DNA from: Microvirga aerophila
GTDB taxonomy: Bacteria > Pseudomonadota > Alphaproteobacteria > Rhizobiales > Beijerinckiaceae
Assembly (NCBI RefSeq): GCF_003332305.1
Contig: NZ_QOIO01000002.1
Span: 1-64,000 of the forward strand
Reading direction: 5' to 3'
Length of the DNA: 64,000 nt
Part shown: positions 35,201 through 43,743 of the stretch, piece by piece
How positions within the stretch are numbered: the first letter of the stretch is position 1
Layout: every line of letters begins with the position of its first letter
Position numbers and translations under genes: made by a program
Notes under the pieces: model-generated
The model's database searches: none
The model's input: the letters and a program-made list of their open reading frames with translations, nothing else
What the model was told of the DNA's origin: nothing

Positions 35201-36911
35201 GGAGCGCACGATGGAGCTGACCTCGTCCTACATGCAATCGACCGAAGTTCTGCGCGCATCCATCGACGAAAGCGCCGCACGAACCGTCGAATCCCTCGTG
35301 GGCACCAACCAGCGCCTGCAGGGCGAGCTGTCGGAGGTAATCGGCCGCCTGCAGGACGCCAATCAGACACTCCAGCAGGTATCGGCCAGCGCCAGCGGCA
35401 ATCTCGGAGCCATCGAGGACGGATTGGCCGGGCGTGTCCAGCAGATCGAAGGCCTCCTGTCGGAGGTCGCGGTTCAGACCAACCGCGCATCGGATCAGGT
35501 CTCCGAGCAGGTGGATGCCCTGCGCAACGTATCGTCCGGCGCGTTCCAGGAAGCATCGAACCTTGCCCGCAGCCTGGAGGAGCGCGGCCGTTCGCTCGCC
35601 GACAGCACCCGCGAGCAGATGCAGACCCTGACCGCCGCCGCCGCCGCTCTCGAGCAGGTGGAAGCGCGCGTGAACGCTGCCCTGAACGGTCGCCAGGACG
35701 CTCTCAACGACCTCCTCGAGCGGATCAACCAGCGTTCGCAGGACTTGGAAACCGTCACCCGCACCTTCACGACGCTGGTGGAAGGCTCTCTGCAGAACGT
35801 GGAAGGCAAAGCCCGCCAGATCGGCACCGTGCTGGCCGACTCGGCGCAGGCCACCACCCACGCGATCAGCGAGCAGTTCGAGCTCATCCGCTCCTCCACC
35901 GGTGAGGAAGGCGAGCGGACTGCCGCCGCCCTGCGCACGGCCTATGAGCGGGCTGCCGCCGAAATGGCCGAGGCTCTCGGCAACGCCACCACCAAGTTCC
36001 GCGACACCATGGGCGAACTGCGCGGCATGACGGGCCAGATCCAGCGTGAACTCGAAGCTACCCGTGCGGAGCTCCGCCGCGGCGTCGTCGAGCTGCCCCA
36101 GGAAACCCAGGAAACCACGGCCAACATGCGCCGCGTCGTGGCCGACCAGATCAAGGCCCTGAACGAGCTGTCGGCCCTGGTCTCACGCTCCAACCGTGGC
36201 GTCGACGCCGCCCCTGCCGCCCCGGCTCGCCGCGTCAATGAGGCTCCGGCGGCAGCCGTTGCGGTGGCTGCCATGCCGGCCCCGACGCCTGCTCCGGCTC
36301 CTGCCCCGGCTCCAATGCCCGTCGTAGCCCGGCAGGTTGTCGAGCAAAGGGCAGCTCCCGCGCCAGCTCCTGTGGCGCCGACTCCCGTTGCCCCGGCCCC
36401 GGCGCCAGTCCGTCAGGCGGCTCCAGCCGTGGAACGTCCGGCTCCGGCCCCGGTTCGCGATGCCTCCCGTGGCGGCGGCTGGCTTTCGGATCTCCTGAAC
36501 CGGGCGTCGCGGGATGACGAGACGGGCCCAGGCCGCGGGCCTGCGCGCGCCGACCGCTCCCGGGTCAACAGCCTCGAATCCCTGGATTCGATCTCGGTCG
36601 ATATCGCCCGGATGATCGACCACGACGCCGCCGTCGAACTGTGGGACCGCTACAAGCGCGGTGAGAGCAACGTCTTCACCCGCCGCCTGTACACGATCCA
36701 AGGCCAGCAGACCTTCGACGAAATCCGCCGCAAGTATCGCCGCGACGACGAGTTCAAGCAGACCGTCGACCGGTATGTGGAGGAGTTCGAGCGCCTGCTC
36801 GCCGAGGTTTCCGGCGATGATCGGGACTCCATGCTGACGAAGACCTACCTGACGTCGGAAACCGGCAAGGTCTACACCATGCTGGCCCATGCGAGCGGCC
36901 GTTTCGACTGA
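32205..36911 (+). CDS. giant apolipoprotein-like coiled-coil protein, Growth Pole Ring (GPR) homologue
   Basis: A 1568-residue protein. Residues 1-115 are acidic and disordered; two membrane helices follow at about 121-143 and 160-183. From about 190 to 1370 it is a long alpha-helical region of short repeats (REQLxS, VxxTxE, RAxxIxxT patterns, with many ETL, EIN and ITAR units), then a Pro/Ala-rich linker and a conserved C-terminal globular region of about 115 residues (SISVDIARMIDHDAAVELWDRYKRGE...). This architecture fits the Agrobacterium GROWTH POLE RING protein, which forms a ring at the growth pole in Rhizobiales and is needed for rod shape. The ATG at 32205 starts MAIETKK. A terminator follows. 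Confidence 0.75.
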   Translation: MAIETKKMKDPAEAALSAVEHALNLDDETFVLQTQNRSGDPASSEEPRLPDIDDHDFTRGPFGLESEPGERQESQRSARDAKPEDAPRSGFVAPDRNAVANDDRQNVGVMLQTLQVRPSRGAYVIATLASLLWLGAAGAFLYSRGITTPEQVLATFSPTQLAIAGAVLLAPIFFFYMVAMITVRAQEMKLVARAIGDVALRLAQPENFSTDAVLSVSQAVRREVAAVGDGVERALARAGELETLVRSEISTLERAYSDNEIRIRSLVDELVTQREAIVANAERVRGAINGAHQNFTQDLDETAERLVSAVQGAGERVSGSLEQRGEQITQALGRAGERVIEEMASRGVELVHRITGTTEDIKVGIAEVGTVITGALESKAQDITGAFERTGDVLTRHLQDGASQVTRTLAETGRGVIDALAQQGNDVREAFESTAKTLEESFILRGSEITEKLAATGGVIADDISARTTELRDQIAAAGMGVSEEIVSRGALVREQLSSTGASLVEELTASGTNVREQLASTATEVVEQIALRGSEVREQLESAVRLADESIGSRVEDLATRLEAASQRVNETVTVQGETLESSLSQAGERIAALMGAKVEEFQNAFETRGQEFGETLSHHADETHVRLASTGKDIVLAIASQGARINEALNRTAETVDTRGSVMETTLGTRLAAFEEVMARGGEVAERISNDVGSLTETISGRFEEMNRLITVQGRTMAETFSERAREATTAIESQLTALEEHASRRTTEITSNFDTIVERVDQALGARASALNEALVVRTGEMARVMAEGGRDVSTALQARVDEINQAITARTGAIADAISAKADQIGETLAARATTLNETLGERADQISETLSTRALEINQILGDRAGEITETLGTRAFEINQTLGSRAQEIAETLDERVATFEERVVNRLEGVVGAIDDKSQSVLGSLGTQIGEIRSIFDTQGLSLVASLNDRGQEIGREVAAISDTTLRNLEERSNAVIASLQDRSATMLSSLQERTMELTSSYMQSTEVLRASIDESAARTVESLVGTNQRLQGELSEVIGRLQDANQTLQQVSASASGNLGAIEDGLAGRVQQIEGLLSEVAVQTNRASDQVSEQVDALRNVSSGAFQEASNLARSLEERGRSLADSTREQMQTLTAAAAALEQVEARVNAALNGRQDALNDLLERINQRSQDLETVTRTFTTLVEGSLQNVEGKARQIGTVLADSAQATTHAISEQFELIRSSTGEEGERTAAALRTAYERAAAEMAEALGNATTKFRDTMGELRGMTGQIQRELEATRAELRRGVVELPQETQETTANMRRVVADQIKALNELSALVSRSNRGVDAAPAAPARRVNEAPAAAVAVAAMPAPTPAPAPAPAPMPVVARQVVEQRAAPAPAPVAPTPVAPAPAPVRQAAPAVERPAPAPVRDASRGGGWLSDLLNRASRDDETGPGRGPARADRSRVNSLESLDSISVDIARMIDHDAAVELWDRYKRGESNVFTRRLYTIQGQQTFDEIRRKYRRDDEFKQTVDRYVEEFERLLAEVSGDDRDSMLTKTYLTSETGKVYTMLAHASGRFD

Positions 36912-36930
36912 CCGGCCGACCTACAATATG

Positions 36931-36967
36931 ATGAAGATGGCCGGCCTTGCGCCGGCCATCTTCATTT
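36931..36967 (+). terminator. terminator of the GPR-like gene
   Basis: A perfect 15-bp stem (36931-36945 with 36951-36965) and CTTGC loop, followed by TT, 20 bp after the stop. Confidence 0.8.
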
Positions 36968-37069
36968 CTGGACCAAGCCGATGCGGCATTGGGTGATAGC
37001 ACACTCACCGGCATGGCCGGGCTCGTCCAGGCCATCTACGTCTTGGGGCTGCATAGAGGAAAGACGTGG

Positions 37070-37217
37070 ATCCCCGGACCAAGTCCGGGAATGACGGTGG
37101 AGGTGTTGCGCCTAACACGTCATCCCGGACGCCGCAGGCGATCCGGGATCGTGTGCCGAAAGAGGCGCCATTCTCGCTGAACGATCCCGGGTTCCGCTGA
37201 CGCGGCCCCGGGATGAC
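37070..37217. repeat. cluster of three REP-like hairpins
   Basis: Within 150 bp: CCCGGAC-CAA-GTCCGGG (37073-37089), ATCCCGGA/TCCGGGAT (37122-37149) and ATCCCGGG/CCCGGGAT (37184-37214). They share the CCCGG core and GTCATCCC flanks of rhizobial REP elements. The whole 36912-37282 interval contains no gene. Confidence 0.7.
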
Positions 37218-37282
37218 GGGAAACTCAGTCTGAGGAGCACGGAGGCTCGACGAGCCTGTCTTGGACTTGAATGTCCTTAGGC

Positions 37283-37987
37283 TCAGGCCGGAGGCGTACC
37301 GGCGGTGTCACGGCGCTCTTCCTGGCCTGGGGCAGTACTGGCCGTTGCTCCAGGCTCGTCCCGGCGCGGAAGCGGGCTCCTGCTTACCCAGCGGACGATG
37401 TCGAGCATGGCCACGGAAAGCGCCTCGTCGAGAGCCCGGGCCGCATTGGGAGCGTCCACGGTGGCCGCGGGAGTCCTTGCCTTGAAGATCCGGCCGCTCA
37501 CGATCCGGCCGTTCGTATCGTTGACGATCTTCACGGAGATCTCGACGACAGCCTCGTTGCTGGGAGTGGCGATCTCGAAGCTTCGAAGCTCGGACACGAG
37601 TTGGACGTCCCCCACTGCGCCGCTGCTCGGCCGCGAGACGCCCCGCAACTGGGATGCATTCTCGAAGGTGTTGATCAGGCGCGTCTGGATCAAGCGGGGC
37701 AGGTTGTCGGACCATTGCCCTCCCCCCAGGAACGAGACCGTCCCGCTGGCGTCCTTCACGAGGATCTGCTGAGTCGAGAGAGTCTGCAGAGCGGCGGGCT
37801 CGGCTACCAAAACCTGAACCCCGGACGTGCCGCCGATGCGCGACGTGGGCGCCGAGAGGTCGAAGGTCGTCGGCGCCGGTCCGGACGAACAGGCGCAGAC
37901 TAAAGCCGCAAGAACCATTGCGGGCGCGAGCCGCGCAAGCGACCTGACCTGTCCGACGGGATGAGGCAACACGGATGATCCAAACAT
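37283..37987 (-). CDS. ABC-type transport auxiliary lipoprotein of the Mla-like system
   Basis: A 234-residue lipoprotein. The N-terminal signal ends in VLAALVCACSS, so Cys33 is the probable lipidation site (the adjacent Cys makes the exact residue uncertain). The body fits the ABC-type transport auxiliary lipoprotein (PF03886, PqiC-like) family, with SARPxTFDLSAP and a C-terminal Asp/Thr-rich tail. In this arrangement it is the outer-membrane partner of the MCE protein encoded 13 bp upstream. The ATG at 37987 keeps a plausible n-region; ATG 37918 would give a signal peptide that is too short. Confidence 0.82.
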   Translation of the reverse strand: MFGSSVLPHPVGQVRSLARLAPAMVLAALVCACSSGPAPTTFDLSAPTSRIGGTSGVQVLVAEPAALQTLSTQQILVKDASGTVSFLGGGQWSDNLPRLIQTRLINTFENASQLRGVSRPSSGAVGDVQLVSELRSFEIATPSNEAVVEISVKIVNDTNGRIVSGRIFKARTPAATVDAPNAARALDEALSVAMLDIVRWVSRSPLPRRDEPGATASTAPGQEERRDTAGTPPA

Positions 37988-38000
37988 ACTGCTCTACAGA

Positions 38001-39569
38001 CTAACGGCGACCGTTGTATTGCGGGAGGTTCGACTGGGTGCCGAAGAGAAACTGCTGTGGATTACGCTCGATGCTCCGGACCGCCCGACTGATGTCGCCA
38101 AGGGTCCTGCGGCCCTCGACAGCAAGAGCCTCGTACTCGCGCAGACCCGAATCCGTGAACCGGCCGAAGCCCTTGAGAACGCCCTCGGTTCGGGTGTTCA
38201 GATCATCGGCGAGCTCGCGGACGGAGATTGCTGCCGCCCGGATCTCATCGAAAGCTCCCTTGCCGGACTCTCCCGAAGCGGACCCGAGGAACTTCTCGGC
38301 TCCTTGCAGGACGGCGTCGATGCGATCTGCGGACTTGTTGAGCTTTTCGGTGATGGAGCGCGCCTCCTGGATCGCCTTGTCCACGTCGGGGGAGCGCCGG
38401 CTCAGGGTTTGGGTGAACGTGTCCACATTGTCGACTGTCCGGCCGATCTTCGCCGGGTCGATGGCCTTGGCGACCTCGCCGATCTCCGTGAGCGCGGTGT
38501 CGAGCTTGGGGGCCGACTGATTGAGGCTGGCCACGAGGCTCGCTGCGTCCCGCAACGCGTTGTTGATGGCCTCCCGGTTCTGGGCGAGGGCCTGCGTGAA
38601 GCCTTCCGTGTTCTCGACGATGCGGGCAACGCGCTGGCTGTCGACGGAACCTACGACTCGGTCGATGTTGTCGATGCTGCGCCCGACCTTCGCCGGATCG
38701 ATGGTGCGGGTGATGTTGGCGATGTCGTTGACCGCGGCCTCCAGCCTCGGAGCCGTCTGATTGAGCCGTCCCACAAGGCTCGCCGCATCGCGGGTCGCCG
38801 TGGTGATGGACTCGCGGCTGTCGCCCAGGGCCTGGGTGAAGTTGTCCACGTTCTCGACGATCCGCGCCACCCGCTCGCGGTCCACGGAGCGAACCACCTC
38901 ATCCACGTTGGTGGCCAAGGTCTCAAGCTTTTCGGCGAGCGGGCCCACCTTCTCGGCCGCCTGCCCGACTTGGGCGAGGAATTGGTCGATGCCTTCCGCG
39001 TTCTCGCCGAGCGCCTGCGAGAAGCGCTCCACGTTCTGCACCGTGCGGTTGATGGACCCCTCGTTGTCCGAGATCACCCGCCCAACCCGCTCCAGCACGT
39101 CGTCGGCCCGCCGGGCGATGTTGCGGGCGGATTCGATGAGATCCTGGAAGTCCGACCGGTCGGCGAAGATGGTCGGCAGAGGCTGCCCGGGCCCTGCCAC
39201 CAGGGGTGGGGAGCCGGGCTCGCCGCCGGACAGGGCGATGGTGGCTACGCCCGTCAGTCCCTGCATTTCAAGGCGGGCGCGGGTGTCGGCGCGGATGGGG
39301 GTGCTCCCGTCGAGCTGCGCGATGGAGACCACCCGGCGCGGATCCTCAGGCAGCAGGCTGAGCTCGGTCACCTCGCCAACCCGCAGGCCGTTGAAGGATA
39401 CGATCGACCCTTTCGAGAGACCTGAGACCGAGCCCGAGAAGACGATGCGAACCGTCTGGCTCGCCTGCCCCCGGTCTCCGCCGGAAAACCAGTAGACGAA
39501 GCCGAACGCCGCCGCGATCACCGCCAGGGTGAACAAACCGATCAAGGCGTAATTTGCACGCGTTTCCAT
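38001..39569 (-). CDS. MlaD-type MCE protein with long repeated helical tail
   Basis: A 522-residue inner-membrane anchored MCE protein that forms the periplasmic lipid channel of Mla-like transporters. One membrane helix at residues 6-28 (ANYALIGLFTLAVIAAAFGFVYWF) precedes the MCE domain (about 40-120, VRIVFSGSVSGLSKGSIVSFNGLRVGEV). Unlike E. coli MlaD (183 aa) it has a 400-residue C-terminal extension of coiled helices; two near-duplicate units of about 77 residues (RVARIVENVDNFTQAL...DPAKVGRSIDNIDR) cover about 215-370. The ATG at 39569 (METRANYA) was chosen. It is the third gene of a four-gene operon. Confidence 0.9.
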   Translation of the reverse strand: METRANYALIGLFTLAVIAAAFGFVYWFSGGDRGQASQTVRIVFSGSVSGLSKGSIVSFNGLRVGEVTELSLLPEDPRRVVSIAQLDGSTPIRADTRARLEMQGLTGVATIALSGGEPGSPPLVAGPGQPLPTIFADRSDFQDLIESARNIARRADDVLERVGRVISDNEGSINRTVQNVERFSQALGENAEGIDQFLAQVGQAAEKVGPLAEKLETLATNVDEVVRSVDRERVARIVENVDNFTQALGDSRESITTATRDAASLVGRLNQTAPRLEAAVNDIANITRTIDPAKVGRSIDNIDRVVGSVDSQRVARIVENTEGFTQALAQNREAINNALRDAASLVASLNQSAPKLDTALTEIGEVAKAIDPAKIGRTVDNVDTFTQTLSRRSPDVDKAIQEARSITEKLNKSADRIDAVLQGAEKFLGSASGESGKGAFDEIRAAAISVRELADDLNTRTEGVLKGFGRFTDSGLREYEALAVEGRRTLGDISRAVRSIERNPQQFLFGTQSNLPQYNGRR

Positions 39570-39577
39570 CACAAATC

Positions 39578-40378
39578 CTACGCGCCGCTGGCCATGGCCG
39601 CACGAGCCCGTTTCCCATGAAAATAGGAGCGGAGCCAAGGATTATCCGACGCCAGCAGCGTCTCGATAGGGCCCTCGGCCAGTATCTTGCCCTCACCCAG
39701 CGCAGCGATTCGGTCACACACCGTGTAAAGGCTGTCCAAATCGTGCGTTACCATGAATACGGTTAGGCCCAAAGTCCGTTGCAGCGTTGCGATAAGCTCG
39801 TCGAATTCACCGGCTCCGATAGGATCGAGGCCGGAGGTCGGCTCGTCCAGGAAGAGAATGTCCGGATCGAGTGCAAGGGCGCGCGCAAGGGCCGCACGCT
39901 TGATCATGCCGCCCGACAGCTCAGAGGGCAGCTTGTCGGCCGCATCCGGCTTCAAACCGACCATCTCGATCTTGAGCATCGCCAACTCGTCGAGGAGCCT
40001 GTCCGAGAGGTTGAGATACTCCCGCATGGGCACCTGCACGTTCTGCTTTACCGTCAGGGCTGAAAATAATGCGCCCTGCTGGAAAAGAACCCCCCAGCGA
40101 CGTTCTAGCAGGCGCCGCTCCGACGGCGACACCTCATCCAGGTTCTGGCCCAGGACCTCGATGGTGCCGGCCCGCTTTGGGACGAGCCCCAGGATCGTGC
40201 GGGTCAGGACCGACTTACCCTGGCCGGACGCGCCTACGAAGCCAAGGATTTCGCCCCGATAGACGTCGAGATCGAGCCCCTTCAGGATGGTTTTCTCGCC
40301 GAATCCAACCTCGACGCCGCGAGCGCTGATGATCACTTCGCGGTTCCTGTCCGGAACGGGATGGCGTTGGTCGAGCAT
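39578..40378 (-). CDS. ABC transporter ATPase of Mla-type lipid transporter
   Basis: A 266-residue ABC ATPase. Walker A is GASGQGKS, signature LSGGMIKR, Walker B DILFLDEPTSGLDP, and the H-loop MVTHDLDSL. The signature motif (LSGGM) and GKS residues match MlaF/Ttg2A, which energises phospholipid movement between outer and inner membrane. The ATG at 40378 starts 4 bp after the permease stop. The mlaD-like gene follows with an 8-bp gap. It is cytosolic and part of the inner-membrane complex. Confidence 0.92.
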   Translation of the reverse strand: MLDQRHPVPDRNREVIISARGVEVGFGEKTILKGLDLDVYRGEILGFVGASGQGKSVLTRTILGLVPKRAGTIEVLGQNLDEVSPSERRLLERRWGVLFQQGALFSALTVKQNVQVPMREYLNLSDRLLDELAMLKIEMVGLKPDAADKLPSELSGGMIKRAALARALALDPDILFLDEPTSGLDPIGAGEFDELIATLQRTLGLTVFMVTHDLDSLYTVCDRIAALGEGKILAEGPIETLLASDNPWLRSYFHGKRARAAMASGA

Positions 40379-40382
40379 CGCT

Positions 40383-41534
40383 TCAGTACCTGATGGCCGC
40401 GAAGAACATGGCGAAGAGACCATCGAGCACGATCACCATGAAGATTGCCTTCACGACCGAGGAGGTGACGTGACGGCCGAGGGACTCGGCCGACCCCTCG
40501 ACGGCCAACCCCTCGAGGGTCGCGATGATCCCGATGATCAGGGCCATGAAGGGCGCCTTGAAAAGACCAACCAGGAAGGTGTTCATGCCCACGGCCGCCC
40601 GCAGGCGGGAGAGGAAGACGTCGGGGCTCACGTCGCCATAGAGCCATGCGGTGATGCCGCCGCCCGAGAGGGCCGCGATGGACGAAATGAACGTCAGCAG
40701 CGGCAGCCCGATCACGAGCGCCAGGATGCGGGGCACGATCAGGACCTCGATGGGGTCGAGGCCCATCACCCGCAGCGCGTCGATCTCCTCCCGCATCTTC
40801 ATGGAGCCGATCTCGGCCGTGAAGGCGGATCCGGACCGGCCCGACACCATGATGGACGTGAGAAGGAGGGCGAGCTCCCGCAGAACCAGGATGCCGATGA
40901 GATCGACCACGAAAGGAGTCGCGCCGAAGCGCTGGAGCTGGAAGATACTCTGCTGGGCCACGATGCAGCCGACCAGGAACGAGATCAGGACGATGATCGG
41001 CACGCTCCGATAGGCAATCTGTTCGAGCTGGTTCACCACGGCCGTGCCGCGGAAACGGCGGGGATGGGTGACGACCCTCACGATGGCGGAGGCAAGCTCG
41101 CCGAGGAACGCCACCCCGTCGACCAGATCCCGGCCCGCTCCAGCGACGCTTTTGCCCACATCCACCAGGAAATCGACGGCTTTGGAGCGCCGGACTGTCG
41201 GCTGTTCCTGAAAGCCCCGATAGGCAACCTCGTTGAGAAGGATCTGCTGCTCCGGGCTGGCATGGGTGAAATCGGCCCCGAGGCCGCGCTCGCCCAGCTC
41301 GTGCCGCGTGCGGTCGAGCACCCAGGCGCCTAGGGTGTCGATCCGCCCGACGCCGGCGAGATCGAGGATGACGTGATGCTGCCCCGCCTCGGCGGCGATC
41401 TCGCCGGCCAACGGCTCCACCATCTCGGCGTGCTCGGCGGTCCAGTGCCCGGCCAGCTTGGCCGTCACCCTGTCGCCCGCGCGCTCGATTTTCACTTGCG
41501 GCTCTTGAGCCAAGATGCTCTGCGCCACTGTCAT
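40383..41534 (-). CDS. MlaE-type permease fused to N-terminal STAS domain
   Basis: A 383-residue protein. Residues about 10-105 form a STAS-like domain (VKIERAGDRVTAKLAG, HVILDLAGVGRIDTLGAWVL), which in E. coli is the separate MlaB. The rest is an MlaE permease (KMREEIDALRVMGLDP, TAEIGSMKM, ALVIGLPLLTFISS), with about five membrane helices. It transports phospholipids with the ATPase encoded next. The ATG at 41534 was chosen over an in-frame TTG at 41582. It is the first gene of the operon permease-ATPase-MCE-lipoprotein; dgcA-like is divergent, 80 bp away. Confidence 0.92.
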   Translation of the reverse strand: MTVAQSILAQEPQVKIERAGDRVTAKLAGHWTAEHAEMVEPLAGEIAAEAGQHHVILDLAGVGRIDTLGAWVLDRTRHELGERGLGADFTHASPEQQILLNEVAYRGFQEQPTVRRSKAVDFLVDVGKSVAGAGRDLVDGVAFLGELASAIVRVVTHPRRFRGTAVVNQLEQIAYRSVPIIVLISFLVGCIVAQQSIFQLQRFGATPFVVDLIGILVLRELALLLTSIMVSGRSGSAFTAEIGSMKMREEIDALRVMGLDPIEVLIVPRILALVIGLPLLTFISSIAALSGGGITAWLYGDVSPDVFLSRLRAAVGMNTFLVGLFKAPFMALIIGIIATLEGLAVEGSAESLGRHVTSSVVKAIFMVIVLDGLFAMFFAAIRY

Positions 41535-41614
41535 CCTTCCGGCATTGATTCCGCTTGGTGATAGCGTGTCGCTGCGCCACAAGTCGAGCCGAAGTTACGA
41601 AAGAAGTTCACAGA

Positions 41615-42598
41615 ATGCGCCAGCTCACCGTGTCGGTCGACCGTTTCCCCATCGCCGGCAAGTTCACGATCGCCCGCGGGTCCCGCACGGAAGCCGTGGT
41701 GGTCACCGCCAGGATCGTTGAAGATGGGGCGATTGGGCAGGGTGAATGCGTCCCCTACCCCCGCTACGGCGAGACGGTTGAAGGCGTCGCGGCGGCCATC
41801 GAGGCGATGCGGCCGCAGATCGAGGCAGGGCTGACCCGGGAAGGGCTTCAGACCCTCATGCCGGCGGGGGCGGCCCGAAACGCCCTGGACTGCGCCCTCT
41901 GGGACCTGGATGCGAAGCGCTCCGGGATCCGCGCCCATGTGACGGCAGGCGTCAACCGGTGGCTGCCTGTCACCACCGCCTACACGATCAGCCTCGATAC
42001 GCCCGAAGCCATGGCCGAGGCCGCCGCAAAGGCTGCGCACCGGCCGATCCTGAAGGTGAAGTTCGGGGGACCGAGCGGAGACCTAGCGCGCATCGCGGCC
42101 ATTCGGGAGGCCGTCCCCGATGCCGTCCTGATCGCCGACGCCAACGAGGGTTGGACCGAGGAGAACATCGCTGGCCACCTCGCCGCCTGCGCCGAGGCCG
42201 GATATGCCTTGGTGGAACAGCCCCTTCCGGCCGACCGGGACGAGTTCCTGCGCGATCTGTCCCGTCCGGTGCCGATCCTCGCCGACGAGAGCGTGCACGA
42301 CCGGCCGAGCCTCGACAGGCTGGTGGGCCTTTATGACGTGATCAACATCAAGCTCGACAAGACCGGCGGCCTGACCGAAGCCCTGGCGCTGGCCGACACG
42401 GCGGAGGCCAAGGGCTTTGCCCTCATGATCGGCTGCATGGTCGGATCCTCGCTCGCCATGGCCCCTGCCCTGGTGCTCGCGCCCCGCGCCCGCTTCGTCG
42501 ATCTCGACGGCCCCCTCCTCCTGGCAAAGGACCGAGAGCCCGGTCTCGTCTACGAGGGCAGCATCGTCCACCCGCCTCAGCCGGCCTTGTGGGGCTGA
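41615..42598 (+). CDS. dipeptide epimerase / N-acetylglutamate racemase-like enolase-superfamily enzyme
   Basis: A 327-residue enolase-superfamily (muconate lactonizing/mandelate racemase) enzyme. Catalytic KxK is in ILKVKFGG; Mg2+ ligands are Asp in IADANEGW, Glu in LVEQPLP and Asp in ILADESVHD; the second acid/base Lys is in INIKLDKTGG. This set fits the L-Ala-D/L-Glu epimerase or DgcA (N-acetyl-D-glutamate racemase) branch, which acts on murein peptides or glutamate derivatives. The dgcN partner is absent. The ATG at 41615 gives the family N-terminus. It overlaps the convergent MFS gene by 22 bp. Confidence 0.85.
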   Translation: MRQLTVSVDRFPIAGKFTIARGSRTEAVVVTARIVEDGAIGQGECVPYPRYGETVEGVAAAIEAMRPQIEAGLTREGLQTLMPAGAARNALDCALWDLDAKRSGIRAHVTAGVNRWLPVTTAYTISLDTPEAMAEAAAKAAHRPILKVKFGGPSGDLARIAAIREAVPDAVLIADANEGWTEENIAGHLAACAEAGYALVEQPLPADRDEFLRDLSRPVPILADESVHDRPSLDRLVGLYDVINIKLDKTGGLTEALALADTAEAKGFALMIGCMVGSSLAMAPALVLAPRARFVDLDGPLLLAKDREPGLVYEGSIVHPPQPALWG

Positions 42599-43743
42599 GC
42601 CCGGAGGCGCATGACGGCCAGGAGAGTAAGGACGAAGCCGAGAGCGCCGAGAGGCGCCATCGCGGCGAAGACGTCCCCGCCGCCGTCCTTATAGATCATG
42701 CCGCTCACGATGGTGGAGCCCGCCGTCGCCAGGGCGGCCAGGGATCCGTAGATCCCTTGCGCCCGCCCGCGCACCCCTGGCGGCGACAGCGCGGTCAAAG
42801 CCGCCATCATACCGAGATGCGAGGCGCCGAACGACAGGCTGTGCATGGCCTGAAGCACGAAAGTGACGGCAAGGCCTGGGCTGAGCGCCATGATAGCAAA
42901 GCGGATCGCCGCCGCGCCTGAACCGATCAGCAAAAGCCCAAGACCGGAGCCGCGCCCCACCGCTTGGCCGAGCATGATGAAGACCAGGATCTCGGCAATG
43001 ACCCCGATTGCCCAGAAATAGCCAATGACGGAGTCTGCGAAGCCGAGCGACCGCCAGTGGATACTTGCAAAGGCGTTGAGGGCCCCATGGCTGCCCTGTG
43101 TGACGGCGGCGGCGATCATCACGATCCACAAGACGTGTGGGAGCGCCTTCGAAACGGGAGAGGTTGCCTCCGCGTCCGTAACCCTGCCCAATTCCTGGTC
43201 GGGCACGAGCCATGTGGCCACGATGGCCATGAGGGGGATGAGCGTCAGAGCCAGGATCACCGCGTTGGGGCCGAATGCGCCGATGAGATATCCGCCCGCG
43301 ATGTTGGCGATGAAGAACGCAATCGAGCCGCACCCGCGAATCCGGCCGTAGTTCAGCTGCGGATGGCGCTGCACCGCCGAGATGGTCATGTGGTCGTTGC
43401 CGGGAATGATCGCCGCCTGCGCGACCGACACGAGGGCGACAAGCGCGATGATCGTCGCGTTGCTCTCAGCCAGCATCAGGAGCGGGAACCCGACCACCTG
43501 CCCGAGATGGCTTGCGACAAGCAGGCGGCGCGCCCCGAAGGACCGGTCGGCGAGGCTCAGCAGAGGAGCCGTCGCCACGATGCGGACGACAATCGGAATG
43601 GCCACGACGAACCCGATGAGAGCCGGGGAGAGCGCCTTGCTCTGCAGCCACAGGGGAAAGAACGGCAGGTAGAAGCCGTGACCGAAGAAGCTTGCGGCCT
43701 GCAGGGCGCACAGGCGAATGGCGAGGGATTTGTCGGAAGACAT
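42577..43743 (-). CDS. MFS transporter (HcaT/3-phenylpropionate-like)
   Basis: A 388-residue major facilitator protein with about 12 membrane helices (AASFFGHGFYLPFFPLWLQSKAL at the start; LLLIGSGAAAIRFAIMALSPGL later). The MFS_1-like family block and the QxxHSLSFGASHLGMM segment in helix 8-9 resemble HcaT-type permeases of aromatic acids; the real substrate is unknown. It ends inside the 3' end of the convergent epimerase gene. Its 5' end faces the gene at 43884 divergently, with a 140-bp spacer. Confidence 0.88.
   Translation of the reverse strand: MSSDKSLAIRLCALQAASFFGHGFYLPFFPLWLQSKALSPALIGFVVAIPIVVRIVATAPLLSLADRSFGARRLLVASHLGQVVGFPLLMLAESNATIIALVALVSVAQAAIIPGNDHMTISAVQRHPQLNYGRIRGCGSIAFFIANIAGGYLIGAFGPNAVILALTLIPLMAIVATWLVPDQELGRVTDAEATSPVSKALPHVLWIVMIAAAVTQGSHGALNAFASIHWRSLGFADSVIGYFWAIGVIAEILVFIMLGQAVGRGSGLGLLLIGSGAAAIRFAIMALSPGLAVTFVLQAMHSLSFGASHLGMMAALTALSPPGVRGRAQGIYGSLAALATAGSTIVSGMIYKDGGGDVFAAMAPLGALGFVLTLLAVMRLRAQPHKAG

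Noticed and set aside
33126-35861. 911-codon open frame antisense to the GPR-like gene
   Set aside because: It arises from the repetitive helical coding of the plus strand; the product is repetitive Gly/Ala/His-rich without a recognised fold.
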